The notes beneath the pieces were generated by a model. The model searched no databases. It was given only the letters and a program-made list of their open reading frames with translations, and was not told the origin of the DNA. DNA of 64,000 nucleotides from positions 4,906,115 to 4,970,114 of the forward strand of contig CP036272.1 in the NCBI GenBank assembly GCA_007745635.1, written 5' to 3'. Position numbers and translations under genes: made by a program. Each line of letters begins with the position of its first letter. The first letter of the stretch is position 1. This DNA comes from Stieleria bergensis. GTDB taxonomy: Bacteria > Planctomycetota > Planctomycetia > Pirellulales > Pirellulaceae. Positions 40,401 through 44,887 of this stretch are shown one piece after another.

Positions 40401-40625
40401 CCTGCGTACTATGACGTCAACGGGGACCAGACGGTTGGACTCCGCGACGCCCTGGATGTGATCAATTACCTGACACGTCAGGCCAGTGGTCAAACGGAGC
40501 AAATCCCAACGCCAGCACCGGTTCAGGACGAGGTCATTCAACTGCTGGCCAACGACATTGATGATGACGACGACAAGGATGATCACGTGTCAGCTGTCGA
40601 CGCTGCTTTTGCTGACTTAGCCTAG
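22470..40625 (+). CDS. Giant LEPR-XLL/dockerin surface protein 2, with intact metalloprotease motif
   Basis: ATG at 22470 is preferred to the TTG four codons upstream; it gives 6051 residues. A basic leader is followed by LEDRNLLAG (37-45), the same LEPR-XLL-type motif and following sequence (GPELIAIRPDAG) as giant protein 1. In order (approximate residues): a PPC-type domain (304-414); a zinc metalloprotease-like domain with HELGHALELPH (605-615); another PPC; one FEF module; beta-helix segments (from about 925); two more PPC domains; a propeller-like segment not found in giant 1 (about 1980-2440); a second beta-helix part; a GEVED domain (about 3190-3380); a very long cadherin-like array, including five tandem units of about 320 residues; a dockerin-like pair (2608-2671 counted in codons from 32466 does not apply, see the separate entry at 40290); and an Asp-rich tail. 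Likely an exported, calcium-dependent surface or matrix protein with a possible protease activity. Confidence 0.88.
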   Translation: MSFRRIGSRLSQISKRRNEKKRQRSKATARQNLVQKLEDRNLLAGPELIAIRPDAGALLEDGDVLKTAPRDFNLLFRGGADLDESSISSNSVQLVRSGGDGTFSDGNEIDVAMGYIGLQEPGQDDVTNLQQIVFRPASDAAFNANDPAVAMPDDWYQIRIVGTGANPLQNRGSEAFNDGLDLVQSFRLDRGAQVVSVIPQPISRDGNGNLQQASNEIVVHFDDQPLDQEQAEDPKFYRLTNTEVSETSVDDTTILPQTVSYDSNTNTATLTFAQDIPEGTFRLDIGQPLADDNLQSNAVQVGTLFAGQTFVDNSFLGDASGVSDDATDVDYYEVNVLPGDDLSIGLFPSSAELQLEVVLTNQSGVEIATAGATAPGAVLNYLAGGLAGGNYFLQVRSVGAASTGAYRLDLSTTGTNVSTNNSNSSTQSATQLGTLGKTTVQFSRSINNSGLPNVLLPPGANDEPGHRNLVENDDHVNSSSEGIGPVAPQAIQTRYYYFPDTLGDDPLGNPYPNLITESEKQIARQIFEIYAKYSGWEFIEAVPSNGPTQGGRLAVGKGDTRSIVPDDDPNGGTSWGGPGFVVMNGNVWDNSNRFFGDSFTNVLIHELGHALELPHAYGLPATMGQQSYLNGAAVYPGDHDLAHIRRQQPLSGNDIDLYQFDVSEPGTLELETFAERLSNPSLLNSALQLFRQDALTGELELVAQNDQYFGSDSYISVPVNAGTYFVGVSSTGNTNYDPQVENSGSNGSTQGDYELRLSFSASSLNGSLTDTSGTALDGDQDGAPGGVHRFWFQSSDTDTSIYVDKTNLANNQTGSTSNPFSRISDALTAAGSRLVIPSDGGDLSGESFTIDDGFGQITFTFGGGTTPINPTSDSAADIATAIQAAINGSALNGVTATIEGRVVQLSGVNDLDLEDSPTLLNTPNLVQIVGNGGLDGNVDTIADNQPYLIGDDVSGFPLEDGADFLVPQGVTAMLHAGALLKMRKANLDAGTSSAQVSRKGSAIQILGTPERSVFLRSYHDDTAGGNSDGLNITVRSGDFGGIVMRDDSDLEDHGIFLNHINHADIKHGGGKVVVESEEAVYNPVNIIDARPTVSFNYIWQSADSAMSATPNSFAESFYTSAGVDRIGPDIDGNYLRRNTIDGLYIRVSTEFGSSIEKLTESARFDDTSITHILTENLLIDGAAGGPVEVPGGALQARIAGRLTIDPGTVLKLSDARIETERGAGALIAEGTVNRPIVFTSLGDDRFGGSGSFDSNNTPNSSPNAGDWGGLYFGHMTSASLDHAIIAYGGGLSPIEGGDATFGAIEIHQAWARIANTEIYGNGSGADNSNRGGRGPNSGAAIYIRGAQPILVDNIVRDNASDAMTINANAMRFENMRDPGRATGLIDRYAQFDDNRGPLIRLNALENNQTNGLEIIGQTLTTETVWDDTDIVHVLRNEIVVGNHHTYSGLTLQSSNTESLIVKLAGNNAGFTATGKPLDIHDRIGGTVHVLGAVGHPVVLTHLSDDSVGAGYTPSGAVAYNTNNSANPSTGNSGGWRGLRFDEFSNDRNVAIERELENPLTTGNDINDSTYTSQFLGTLAPDETGGDETRRLGFEVNGFISPDDSTDGDVYSFEATPGTGVWLDIDRTDMTLDAVIEVLSPTGTVLARSIQNGVTGALSDNEIAGELDESNLTQNPVLGVDHYSSNIRDPGMFYQLPGSSASGTYFVRISSLDGESSGEYSLQIRARQVQEFPGSTVRYADIRYASTGIDVRGLPAHSLLTGDAGELNNGGNNTAGGAEQLVNLLETDLAAINLGGSLSSHGDVDFYRFEVAQVDADNYGSDPRGLRDNTVGVVFDIDYSAGAVRGDTTIAVFNSNLELIYIGRDSNIADDQSEIEDLRGGSLSVKDAYIGPVHLSTTAEGNNNYFVAVMSSGTIPATLNGVFNRGGDALTRLEPVNSVERVIEDHIGSQGYVSNGEEHLPTGGALLDVETSLELDTHVTPFTFSDVALYLTTDVLNADTDALYTVDPFTGGEVTTVAGDFGGAVNSYTPNSRNDYQDIVMRSDGTLWAYQRVADNINQVGNLVQLNPDDGSVISSQADNIPSSAQPTVSNNDFSELATTDWVDALAWERNGTNNYDLYYSVRENSTDNLDLETESWRGGITENSKLYRANPNNGSAAEAANQPWGEKGDIQPNGVTFASRTISVSDANAPSAQVRIESKVPGSNGEFTLQINENDIGNNSVSVNRTTGTLTLNIDNNPNPTAGAIASLINNSAEVRKYFTANVTTQTGFAGAGEQEDTDGALALQSGPSTSASDGSVNAANGLAGPLEGRVTGLAFGGFSSGSLFGVTRAGEFLEINKGSGQVQRRFDFGLTSYGELEFEGLALGPQNVEGGRLKDVLFAVTRSGEMFAIDLDAVNAATDLSDAAQIEGILRTEFDSTGDGLADATSINLGRGNAVGLAFSPLDFNLWHTSNHRGNNPGHGINAAPDDTRAASSGGTSLYFGLEQYQNNTTEGSDYNQFDVNRQYGILTAAYHQDLTSNPVIGDNINLPGGGYGTMTTNTFSLADWDYHDRPTLYFNYFLDTDTGDGDTQEIDRARVFISEDGGDWELLTTNNTGELPSFLSQFSDAGKNRPVRPVDLRESDENQLRQVLHDGTGQWRQARVDLSSYAKTEDNANRGDLRLRFEFSTAGTTPEGGFGTVGELTNNNRSVRSNNNNHEGFFIDDIIIGFAERGEMVTGANSDAGTTTVPVDPSGFNNPAFGQYQLEIRRTEDEYITEPGSPNYSVTSVFDTNVQHIVESSTVNPNSSEIDADRNRERAQGMLILESNFIRDSATVGINIEPGVTEAGGNVPHVGPVIQFPQLNAERLVPGVVVENNVIVGGDGVRFAGANGTNPNLPVPQARIVNNTFVGADQTGIGINVSGQASPTIMNNVFNDLNRGITNGGTGSVIRTNFFQDNANNGNAGTVVLQGGNGDPLFIDRANGNYILVSSSLAVDSSQEVEQDRLNYVNFKRELGIPESPIFAPDRDIYGQLRVDSSAGPGGNGNFVDRGATDVSDFEAPFAFLLNPVDNDIQGADLDPELTTVMVADPIVENFRIQLGDGPDPSSPFEGTGVNGLTVLNTNDPTVAETALTITRNGVPLEQGIDYSIAFNELIGELRITPLATLWERSSIYIVTLNNDQIADKAGNHLRSNQVDGETRFTIIIPPVEIDFGDAPDTYRTLNESNGARHISPDRPDVFLGTEFDSNEDGQPGPNADGDDNDLLDDDDGLSVGSFVGDVTTTGLFLVDQTLDGTVSPADVVAFLNRNDAAGAILPIVVTGGGVLDAWVDFNADGDFLDPGEKIITGRTMAEGVNQVRVFTPPNAVPGMTYARFRLSDEGITRPDGMALGGEVEDYHVNIVNVDVPVPQDDSYSVSEDNVLVVDGGENQSLFDNGEDSIPDDQYLSPEVVIDAPFDEITGLYRTQFGHVRLDDAAQAHFTYFPDLDFEGTDTFRYAISTQRNEGQEFLDSANFATVSIEVEPFNANPIFNIPTSVEIWEDETTSFTIEDFFTGVLGGDPDLYGEDERQQDVTFSIELQNETPTGLMAGLPDVSTGSSITFDPTMDFSGEAIYVVTATDDGTNINGGPTLDPQSTSKTFTVTVHPVNDAPRFDPAVAGTNGQPDAADDPFEDYGWEVANVVDITTGFVTDASITYTMPEDGTQAVGQPEEALFIPARLAGGTGANYAPIGLVDVFNVGPDDEASDVPYGNQTLPLLDVPATTTLGGTLTPGTKDIGGQTVDGYFYVPPTDQNNLFNTPLDSFVYTVTDDGLSFRDGALTDEPQSSSNTVFLNMVPINDQPTFNVNLPLVDSNDPSGPRVPLFLTEDSPEQIIPGFVFDILTGPTTAEDELRDQTTILSWEPGANNPLNEAEFFLDGLTLEQDGTLTFQPNTDVYGSYEFVILMEDTGDDNEARGDVHDAESVTVTITVLAVNDPPRFNPDVTGTDLVENPNDADAAYEVAEEVDPATGLVIDGTITYRLKEDNTLAVDASKQSYFIPLRRDPNIVGYNPFGLLDVFVAGPENEIDPNAAAGGQTVSLVVPPTTTEKGGTIEVATVNNVAGVIYTPPTDYNRDIDGPDSFVYEAIDNGTDQVIDGTLIPNALKTANTVVFDLTPVNDAPLFSVDLPAADSNDPTGPLAPLEALEDSATTTLPGFVFDIFAGPAATATDELASQDLTLTLIPNDPSAVAAAFAELPELTQDGQLSFKPAVDYYGDLGFTITLVDNGLDDATSDPDRGDRNEAVSVSFTISILPVNDAPRLDPAELVGLVENPANPSDDAYSVSQTDGSITYTLKEDNTQPVGSAPEPYFFPLRRPDVAGYNPVGLIDVFVPGPQNEIDGLDEDPGAYAGDQSLSLHSLPPTTALGGTLELGTKDGVDGVFYTPPVDYNNQIGIEDSFVYEVIDDGTSKPINDVLQDDFRISSNTVSFNLTDVNDQPLFDVALPLVDSGDPNSGLAPLQVLEDTDTVTITGFVNNILAGPDPTASDELLTQTLDLTLTPTNPIDVSAFFDEVPTLTQDGTLSFKPAFDVYGDFEYVINLQDSGDDDPIRGDERNADTATFTISVLPVNDAPRFVPEVTGTSNSNGDDDQYSVNEQIDDVTGLDLDGTINLTLKEDNTPAVGDAFEPYFIPFYGTSAGTNDDDEPLFNPLGLFDVFTAGPLNELDPNAYAGNQTIGLQSMPTATELGGTLELGSIIDGNGLEVFGVFYTPPVDYNLDIGEPDSFVYSVIDDGRSQPIGGSLQDDFKASQNTVSLTMTPVNDQPLFDVNLPLVDSNDPASPFADIRVLEDSTQTVIPDLVTGMQTGPDTATDELENQTAELFLTPMSYDPADEDNFFADGPTLGQDGSLTFTPAIDAFGVFEFVIDYIDSGDADDARGDQNTADAATITITVLPVNDGPRVNTEFAGEGQENGDDDQWAVGGPSDPNGFGVISYTLREDVTPAVGEPFEPFFIPFRRDQSIQGFNRLGLIDALTVGPDNEAAPGVHGGDQTLSIDVPTETQRGGMLVPMTVNGVEGVYYTPPLNYNNIVGIPDVFEYTVTDNGGTYQDINGTLISDPLSYTNAVILNLNFVNDEPQFIVNRAPADPSNPEAGFQPIEVLEDSSLTRVNSFAVGIHAAPPLSAFDEVDALIGQDVFFDVAPRSFLPTEMSQFFNVAPAISPQGNLTFEPAADVFGEFVFQVQLLDNGERNPERGDDWASQPATITINILPVNDSPVLVDGAATIEITEDANGNEILEDPIDPIFIPARTTGNQVGLLDVFAPGPDNESSDITPGGNQSVSFDPILPQRTVGGGTLTPEFDNDGEITGFFYTPREHFNGTDTFIYTVTDDGTSVEIGTDLTEVPDRRIATNTVLISVKPVNDPPLYSGPQNVNVIEDGNYSSPPEGTPIENWATNILAGPPRAEDEQDQVLQFEIVLSPEDQALFAEQPTAVIDPETKTASLHFVPALNANGTVLATAVLTDTPTDGTDPESISRAFTITIDPVNDAPTYEIADGLEFIQVDEDSGPYTATWAEEVSPGPADESEQTVRFDVAVPAHQQGLFQQQPQINVNAADPNNMTGELRFIPALHANGLVNLMVTAIDSEGAASEPFALDLLIAPINDAPTAVADELSSTEDIVLTIPSSTLLSNDIDPDLGNPSDTLSIDVNVLSPLTQNGALVTYDETTGNFTYNPTFSDAIQSLPPYQPALIINGQEVIPEQGRLVDSFTYRAIDLAGATSNIVTVAITIDGVNDAPVAVDDSPTLNADGPTIIRAFDNDFDIDGDVNPSTFEITSQPAFGTLELGSDDNGDTIVIYRASSVFTTQDTFKYQVADNLGVFSNEATVRVLANAAPILIDDRASTYVDEPVIVDVADNDSDPDGSLDLTSIEITSPASRGTAVPLADGTVRYIPSPTFTGIDTFQYIMADDDGRLGEAATVTINVIGSRLQNPVLQEDVSGDGNVTPLDALLVINRLASSGSLSIPVTELDSGPAYYDVNGDQTVGLRDALDVINYLTRQASGQTEQIPTPAPVQDEVIQLLANDIDDDDDKDDHVSAVDAAFADLA
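23830..24375 (+). other. Zinc metalloprotease-like domain of giant protein 2
   Basis: The site HELGHALELPH (residues 605-615, bases 24282-24314) supplies three His and the catalytic Glu in HExxHxxxxxH spacing, preceded by a strand-helix segment (QIARQIFEIYAKYSGWEF) and followed by a possible Met-turn (PATMGQ). Metzincins normally have Gly at the eighth position (HExxHxxGxxH); here it is Glu. PPC domains directly follow, as in many secreted bacterial peptidases. Activity is likely but not certain because of the Gly-to-Glu change. Confidence 0.7.
33333..38129 (+). repeat. Five tandem units of about 320 residues in giant protein 2
   Basis: Successive units begin at the V of VND(A/P/G)PR at 33333, 34308, 35271, 36207 and 37185, with a shorter sixth from 38130 to about 38570. 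Unit lengths are 325, 321, 312, 326 and 315 codons. Each unit repeats the same landmarks: L-K-E-D-N-T-x-A-V-G, Y/F-F-I-P-x-R-R, G-L-x-D-V-F-x-x-G-P-x-N-E, GGTLE-G, YTPPxDYN, DSFVY, a mid-unit VNDQPLFDV-LPLVDS, then L-T-Q-D-G-x-L-x-F-x-P and the next VND. Each unit is thus a pair of cadherin-like domains duplicated as a block. Confidence 0.85.
40290..40482 (+). other. Dockerin-like domain of giant protein 2
   Basis: Two calcium-loop/helix halves, DVSGDGNVTPLDALLVINRL and DVNGDQTVGLRDALDVINYL, are arranged as in giant protein 1, including a similar linker (LSIPVTELDSGPAYY against LTVPVSELGTAPPPY). This supports common descent of the two C-termini. An Asp-rich tail of about 45 residues follows to the stop. 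Confidence 0.8.
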
Positions 40626-40657
40626 GCATCGCTGCATCCTTAGTTCCCAGATAGATG

Positions 40658-40699
40658 AAGCCCCTTGTCGTTCGCGAGACGCCAAGGGGCTTTCTTTTT
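40658..40699 (+). terminator. Rho-independent terminator after the giant genes
   Basis: AAGCCCCTTG (40658-40667) pairs perfectly with CAAGGGGCTT (40683-40692) over 10 bp around a 15-nt loop, and the downstream arm runs into TTTCTTTTT. It lies 33 bp after the stop of the second giant gene. Confidence 0.85.
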
Positions 40700-40725
40700 G
40701 CCGCATCGCCCTGCCGGATTCAAAA

Positions 40726-40763
40726 CCACCGGGTGGATCAGCTGCTCTGGAGCCACCCGGTGG
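40726..40763. repeat. 11-bp inverted repeat downstream of the terminator
   Basis: CCACCGGGTGG (40726-40736) and CCACCCGGTGG (40753-40763) are exact reverse complements with a 16-nt spacer. No T-tract follows. It may be a secondary transcript-end structure or a protein site upstream of the next gene. Apart from this and the terminator, nothing else is evident in the gap before 41082. Confidence 0.5.
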
Positions 40764-41081
40764 CGAGCTGGCCTGTCTCGCCGGCCTATTCCAGCTTCAG
40801 AGCATCGGCCTCACAGCATCGGCTTTAGAACCCCTGATTCTGCGCAATCTTCCTCAGTTCTCTCGCCAGAGCCCAGCGATGGGTGCCAAGCAGAATTCTT
40901 GTGTGGGCGGATTCAGGGCCATCTTGCCGTGAGGGGTTCACTTTTGCTATAGGCAACCCAATCGATGTCAGGCTCCCCAGCTTGGAATCGCTGCCCCGGC
41001 GTGGGACACAGTGAATCAGCGAGGGGGGGAGCGACAGTTCTCTTTCAACATGCTGCAAACTCAATGCTAGGTCGCTCATCA

Positions 41082-42878
41082 ATGGACCGCAGAACCCCAC
41101 ACCTCGCGGAAACCCTGGGCCATCCCGCCCCACACGCCTCCGCTCCGGGTAAACTTCCGGGCACAACTTCTAACAACGGGCGTTTGCAGCCAACCGATCA
41201 AACTTCTGGACGCTCCAGAGATGCCTCACAGGATCGACGGCGCTTCATGCTGCTTTCCTGTTCAGCGATGTTGTCGGCGGTCATTTCGACGACCGGCTGC
41301 AACCTGTTTTCCCAAAATAAGGAAGACAGAAATCTGGCGATGATGAAAGCATCGGAGATCAAAGAGCTACCGGCACAGGTTGGTCAAGCCGTCGCGGCAC
41401 GCGGTTTGGAACCCATCAAGGTCACCGGGGTTGGTTTAGTCGACTCCTTGCCAGGATCAGGTGGCGCTCCCGATCCATCGATTCTGCGAGACGCGTTGCT
41501 TGACGACATGAATCGCAGTGACGTCTCCAATCCAAACCACTTGCTTGAAAAAACGACCAACGCGTTGGTGCAGGTGCACGCCTACATTCCCGCTGGCGCG
41601 AAACGCGGCGACCGAGTGGATGTGTATTGTAAAGCTCCATCGAGCTCCAACACCGAAAACTTGCACGGCGGCTGGCTGCTAGACTCCCGACTGCGAGTCG
41701 AAGCCATGGTAGGCGGCCGTCTAAGTGGCGGCGACGTGATGGCGATCAGCACCGGTCAGCTGACCACGCGTGGAGCGATCGAGAACAGCACCGAACTCGA
41801 TACTCGAACTCAGGCGCGAATCCTTCGCGGTGCGACCGTTCAACAAGATCGAGAGATCGGACTGTGGCTGCGCCCTGACTTCCAAAACGTCTCTTCATCG
41901 ATTGCAGTTTCCAAAGTCATCAACGAACGGTTCTTCTTCTTTGACGGATCCACACGACGTGGCGTCGCCGAGCCGGTGAATGATGACTTCCTGCGTTTGG
42001 AATTGCACCCTCGATATGACAACGCGATTGGCCGCTACATTGCCGTGATCAATTCGATCATTCTCAATCCCGGTGAAATCAGTGGGCAAGAGCGACTTGA
42101 AATGCTCGCCGAAGACATGAAGCAGGCTTCTACAGCCAGCAAAGCTGCCCTGCAACTGGAAGCCATCGGTGACAGTGGCATTCCGGTGTTGCTGGATGTC
42201 TTGGCAAACGAGCAAAACCCAGAGCTGCGTTTCTACGCAGCCGAGTCATTGGCTTACTTGAATCGCAAAGAAGCCATTCCCGTGTTAGAGCAAAGCATCA
42301 TCAGCGAGCCGGCCTTCCGCCATTCAGCCTTACTGGCTCTGCAGGGGGTTCGGCACCCGGAAGTGATCACCACCTTAGAACGTCTCTTCCATCAATCTAG
42401 CCTTGAAGCCAGGTACGGGGCATTTCATGTATTGCGAAAGCGTAGTGACTCGATGGCCCTGCTTGCCCCCAGCAGAATTGATGGCGTTGCGTTGTACTAC
42501 AATCTAGAATCTGACGCGTCGCCCGCCGTCGTGATTTCCACGCATGAGCGTCAGGAAATCGTGGTCTTCGGAGAGGTCGCATTGGACTTAACAAGCCCTG
42601 TCCGTGGGCCGAGCGGATTGATCGTCAAACCCAGTTTGCAGAATTCTAAGCAGATCAGTTTGGCACGATTTCAAGTCGGCAAACGTGATCGCCGAGTCAG
42701 CATGCCAGCCACTCTGCAAGGGTTGGCTCAAGGGGTCGCCAGCATCGGCGGCGACTACGGCGATGTGATCTCATTGATCAAAGAATTGAAAAACCAAGGG
42801 CATATCCTCGCCCAGGTTGCCATCGACCCACTACCAGAATCGATGCGAACCTACTATCGTGAGCAATCGTCTGAATAG
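41082..42878 (+). CDS. FlgI (P-ring)-like lipoprotein with inserted HEAT-like repeats
   Basis: Start candidates in frame are 40965, 41064 and 41082; the last is chosen provisionally (598 residues) because all of them precede the export signal. That signal is RRRF (52-55) followed by a hydrophobic stretch ending STTG-C (Cys73), a lipoprotein-type cleavage site with a Tat-like twin-arginine start. Residues about 110-320 resemble the flagellar P-ring protein FlgI (VTGVGLVDSLPGSGG; GDRVDVYCKAPSSSNTENLHGG; GGDVMAISTGQL). Helical HEAT-like repeats follow at about 330-460 (IPVLLDVLANEQNPELRFYA, AIPVLEQSI). The last 100 residues again look like the FlgI C-terminus (LQGLAQGVASIGGDYGDVIS). No other flagellar genes are nearby, and Cys73 anchoring differs from classical FlgI, so a non-flagellar outer-membrane role is possible. 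Confidence 0.7.
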   Translation: MDRRTPHLAETLGHPAPHASAPGKLPGTTSNNGRLQPTDQTSGRSRDASQDRRRFMLLSCSAMLSAVISTTGCNLFSQNKEDRNLAMMKASEIKELPAQVGQAVAARGLEPIKVTGVGLVDSLPGSGGAPDPSILRDALLDDMNRSDVSNPNHLLEKTTNALVQVHAYIPAGAKRGDRVDVYCKAPSSSNTENLHGGWLLDSRLRVEAMVGGRLSGGDVMAISTGQLTTRGAIENSTELDTRTQARILRGATVQQDREIGLWLRPDFQNVSSSIAVSKVINERFFFFDGSTRRGVAEPVNDDFLRLELHPRYDNAIGRYIAVINSIILNPGEISGQERLEMLAEDMKQASTASKAALQLEAIGDSGIPVLLDVLANEQNPELRFYAAESLAYLNRKEAIPVLEQSIISEPAFRHSALLALQGVRHPEVITTLERLFHQSSLEARYGAFHVLRKRSDSMALLAPSRIDGVALYYNLESDASPAVVISTHERQEIVVFGEVALDLTSPVRGPSGLIVKPSLQNSKQISLARFQVGKRDRRVSMPATLQGLAQGVASIGGDYGDVISLIKELKNQGHILAQVAIDPLPESMRTYYREQSSE

Positions 42879-42966
42879 ATTAGCTAGCAACGCTGCTTAG
42901 CATCGCATCACGATCTGCCGCGGATCCGTCACCGGATCGGCGGCATTGGCAATCCAGTATTCAACA

Positions 42967-43689
42967 ATGATTGAACTTGGCGTAAACATTGACCATGTCG
43001 CGACCCTGCGACAAGCGCGTCGCACCTATGAACCCGATCCGATCATCGCCGCCGCGATGGCAGAGCAGGGTGGCGCCGACGGCATCACCTTTCACCTGCG
43101 TGAAGATCGGCGTCATATTCAAGATCTTGATGTCCAGCGACTGATGCAGTCGGTCACGGTGCGGACCAATTTTGAGATTGCCTGTGCCGAAGACGTGGTG
43201 CAAATTGCTCTGGAGGTCAAACCGGACTGGGCGCTGTTGGTTCCGGAAAGTCGCGAAGAGGTGACCACTGAAGGCGGCTTAGACGTGGCGGCTGACAACG
43301 GTCGAATCGCCGATGCTGTGGCGCGTCTCAAAGAGCGCGGAATCTATACCAGTTTGTTCGTCGATCCAGACATCCACCAGGTTCAAGCAGCCGCTGCCAT
43401 GCAGGTCGATGCGGTTGAACTTCACACCGGTCCCTACGCGATTGCCAAGCGTGAACAAATCGCCATGGAACTTGACCGTCTAAAGACTTCCGGCCAAGCG
43501 GCGATCGAGGCGGGAATGCGCCTGCATGCTGGCCACGGATTGAATTACCACAATGTCCGGCCGGTGGCCAAGATCCCGGGCATGATCGAATTAAACATCG
43601 GCCACTCGATCGTCAGCCGGGCCGTCATGGTCGGTATGACTCAAGCCGTTGCTGAGATGCGACGGATTCTCGACGTCTGCTGTCCCTGA
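42967..43689 (+). CDS. pdxJ: Pyridoxine 5'-phosphate synthase
   Basis: PdxJ joins 1-deoxy-D-xylulose 5-phosphate with 3-amino-2-oxopropyl phosphate to make pyridoxine 5'-phosphate, the last step of the DXP-dependent vitamin B6 pathway, in the cytoplasm. Family landmarks are present in order: the N-terminal [30 protein letters not shown], the loop [12 protein letters not shown] and the phosphate-binding [10 protein letters not shown], then [10 protein letters not shown] near the end. The frame is open from a TTG at 42946, but the ATG at 42967 gives [10 protein letters not shown] and 240 residues, the usual family start and length. It lies 88 bp after the FlgI-like gene on the same strand. Confidence 0.96.
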   Translation: MIELGVNIDHVATLRQARRTYEPDPIIAAAMAEQGGADGITFHLREDRRHIQDLDVQRLMQSVTVRTNFEIACAEDVVQIALEVKPDWALLVPESREEVTTEGGLDVAADNGRIADAVARLKERGIYTSLFVDPDIHQVQAAAAMQVDAVELHTGPYAIAKREQIAMELDRLKTSGQAAIEAGMRLHAGHGLNYHNVRPVAKIPGMIELNIGHSIVSRAVMVGMTQAVAEMRRILDVCCP

Positions 43690-43835
43690 CAAGCTGACCG
43701 GGCCAAAATGTTGCGTCTGGACGTAAACGATTGCCGGTCCCATCGAGAGGGTATTCCCCTAGGTGTCTCTTTTTCGACGTTCCCTCCGGCAGCACCATCA
43801 AATTGCGGCGAAAGATTGAGAGCACTGCGCAGCAC

Positions 43836-43885
43836 GGCGTTTTCGAACGCAGGGCCGCGTGGCGTTTTGGAACGCTGGGCGGCCA
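43836..43885 (+). repeat. Two imperfect 25-bp direct repeats, each with a small hairpin
   Basis: Bases 43836-43860 and 43861-43885 match at about 20 of 25 positions. Each holds a perfect 5-bp stem, GCGTT-TTCG-AACGC in the first and GCGTT-TTGG-AACGC in the second. They lie 50-100 bp before the HDOD gene and could be regulator sites or a leader structure. Function is unknown. Confidence 0.45.
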
Positions 43886-43935
43886 ACTGCTCGCTGTCAT
43901 CTCTCCCACACTGTGTTTGAAACTCGGAAGTCAAC

Positions 43936-44814
43936 ATGTCCTCTCAAACCTGCTTCACTGCAGACGAGCTGCGCGCCCGCTTAAACAAGAAGGCAGGCGA
44001 TATCGCAATGCTTCCCGCCGTCGCGATCGAAGCCTTGCAAATCGCCAAAGATCCCGAGTGTTCGCTCAATCAGCTTTCCAGTGTCATTGAAAAAGACGTC
44101 AAGCTAACCACCGAACTCCTGTCGATGTCCAACAGCGTCGTCTTCGGTGCCAGCGCCCCCGTCATGGACATTCGTCAAGCAATCATTCGATTGGGCCTCA
44201 ATCAAACGCAAAACCTCTTGCTAACCTCCGGAACCGCAAGCTTGATGCGCAAGCTGCCTCTGGAACAAGAGTGGGTCCGAGAAGTCTTGTGGCAACACAG
44301 CTTTCGAACTGCAAAGGTTGCCACGACGTTGAATCGCGAACTGAAACTCGGGTTCGAAGGCGAAGAATTCTCCAGCGCGTTGCTTCACGACTTCGGACGC
44401 TTGCTACTAGCTGTTGCGGCACCTGAGCTGTTCCCGACCGTTGATCGGCTTGCCTTTGACGACAATGAAGAAAACCTCGCCAATGAAAACGCACACTTTG
44501 GCACCGACCATTGCCAGTTTGGCGCCTGGTTCGCCGAACAGAACAACCTGCCACGATCGATTGTTGCCAGCATTGAGATGCATCACCTGCCTGAGTCGCA
44601 TCACCCTGACAGCAAACTGATCGCATTAGTGGCTGCAGCCGATCATATGGCCAACTACTACCAGCGTGAAGAAGAACGCGCGGGATACGATGAAGGCCTC
44701 AATCGCGGAGCGCATGTCTTGTCAAACTTTGGGCACCCTCAGATTGTCAAGAACCACGACGGAATCGTGGATCACATTTTGGATGTGGTGCTGCCTGAAT
44801 TCAGCACACCCTAA
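43936..44814 (+). CDS. HDOD domain protein (signal transduction/regulatory)
   Basis: The 292-residue product is essentially a single HDOD domain (about residues 15-225), the HD-related output domain found in many bacterial signalling proteins. Recognisable parts are LPAVAIEALQIAKDPECSLN, VIEKDVKLTTELLSMSNSVV, MDIRQAIIRLGLNQTQNLLL and LLHDFGRLLL, then WFAEQNNLPRSIVASIEMHH. HDOD proteins generally lack the full HD phosphohydrolase metal site and are thought to work by protein contact in regulatory cascades. No receiver, GGDEF or other partner domain is attached. The gene is downstream of pdxJ with a 246-bp gap holding the twin hairpins, so it may have its own promoter. Targets cannot be inferred. 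Confidence 0.9.
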   Translation: MSSQTCFTADELRARLNKKAGDIAMLPAVAIEALQIAKDPECSLNQLSSVIEKDVKLTTELLSMSNSVVFGASAPVMDIRQAIIRLGLNQTQNLLLTSGTASLMRKLPLEQEWVREVLWQHSFRTAKVATTLNRELKLGFEGEEFSSALLHDFGRLLLAVAAPELFPTVDRLAFDDNEENLANENAHFGTDHCQFGAWFAEQNNLPRSIVASIEMHHLPESHHPDSKLIALVAAADHMANYYQREEERAGYDEGLNRGAHVLSNFGHPQIVKNHDGIVDHILDVVLPEFSTP

Positions 44815-44887
44815 CAGATTCTGTAGCTGGGGTTGAATCGATCTGCGTCCAACTCAATGGTCTGTTCTGAATGACAAACTCGATGAT

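Noticed and set aside
4423-40625. Many antisense open frames inside the giant genes
   Set aside because: They are by-products of the strong codon bias on the sense strand and show no independent domain content.
40825-41166. Minus-strand frame of 113 residues overlapping the FlgI-like gene start
   Set aside because: No domain or signal features, and it lies antisense to the 5' part of a better supported gene.
43625-43937. Minus-strand open frames antisense to the pdxJ end and its downstream spacer
   Set aside because: Composition and lack of any motif mark them as shadows of the repeat-containing spacer.
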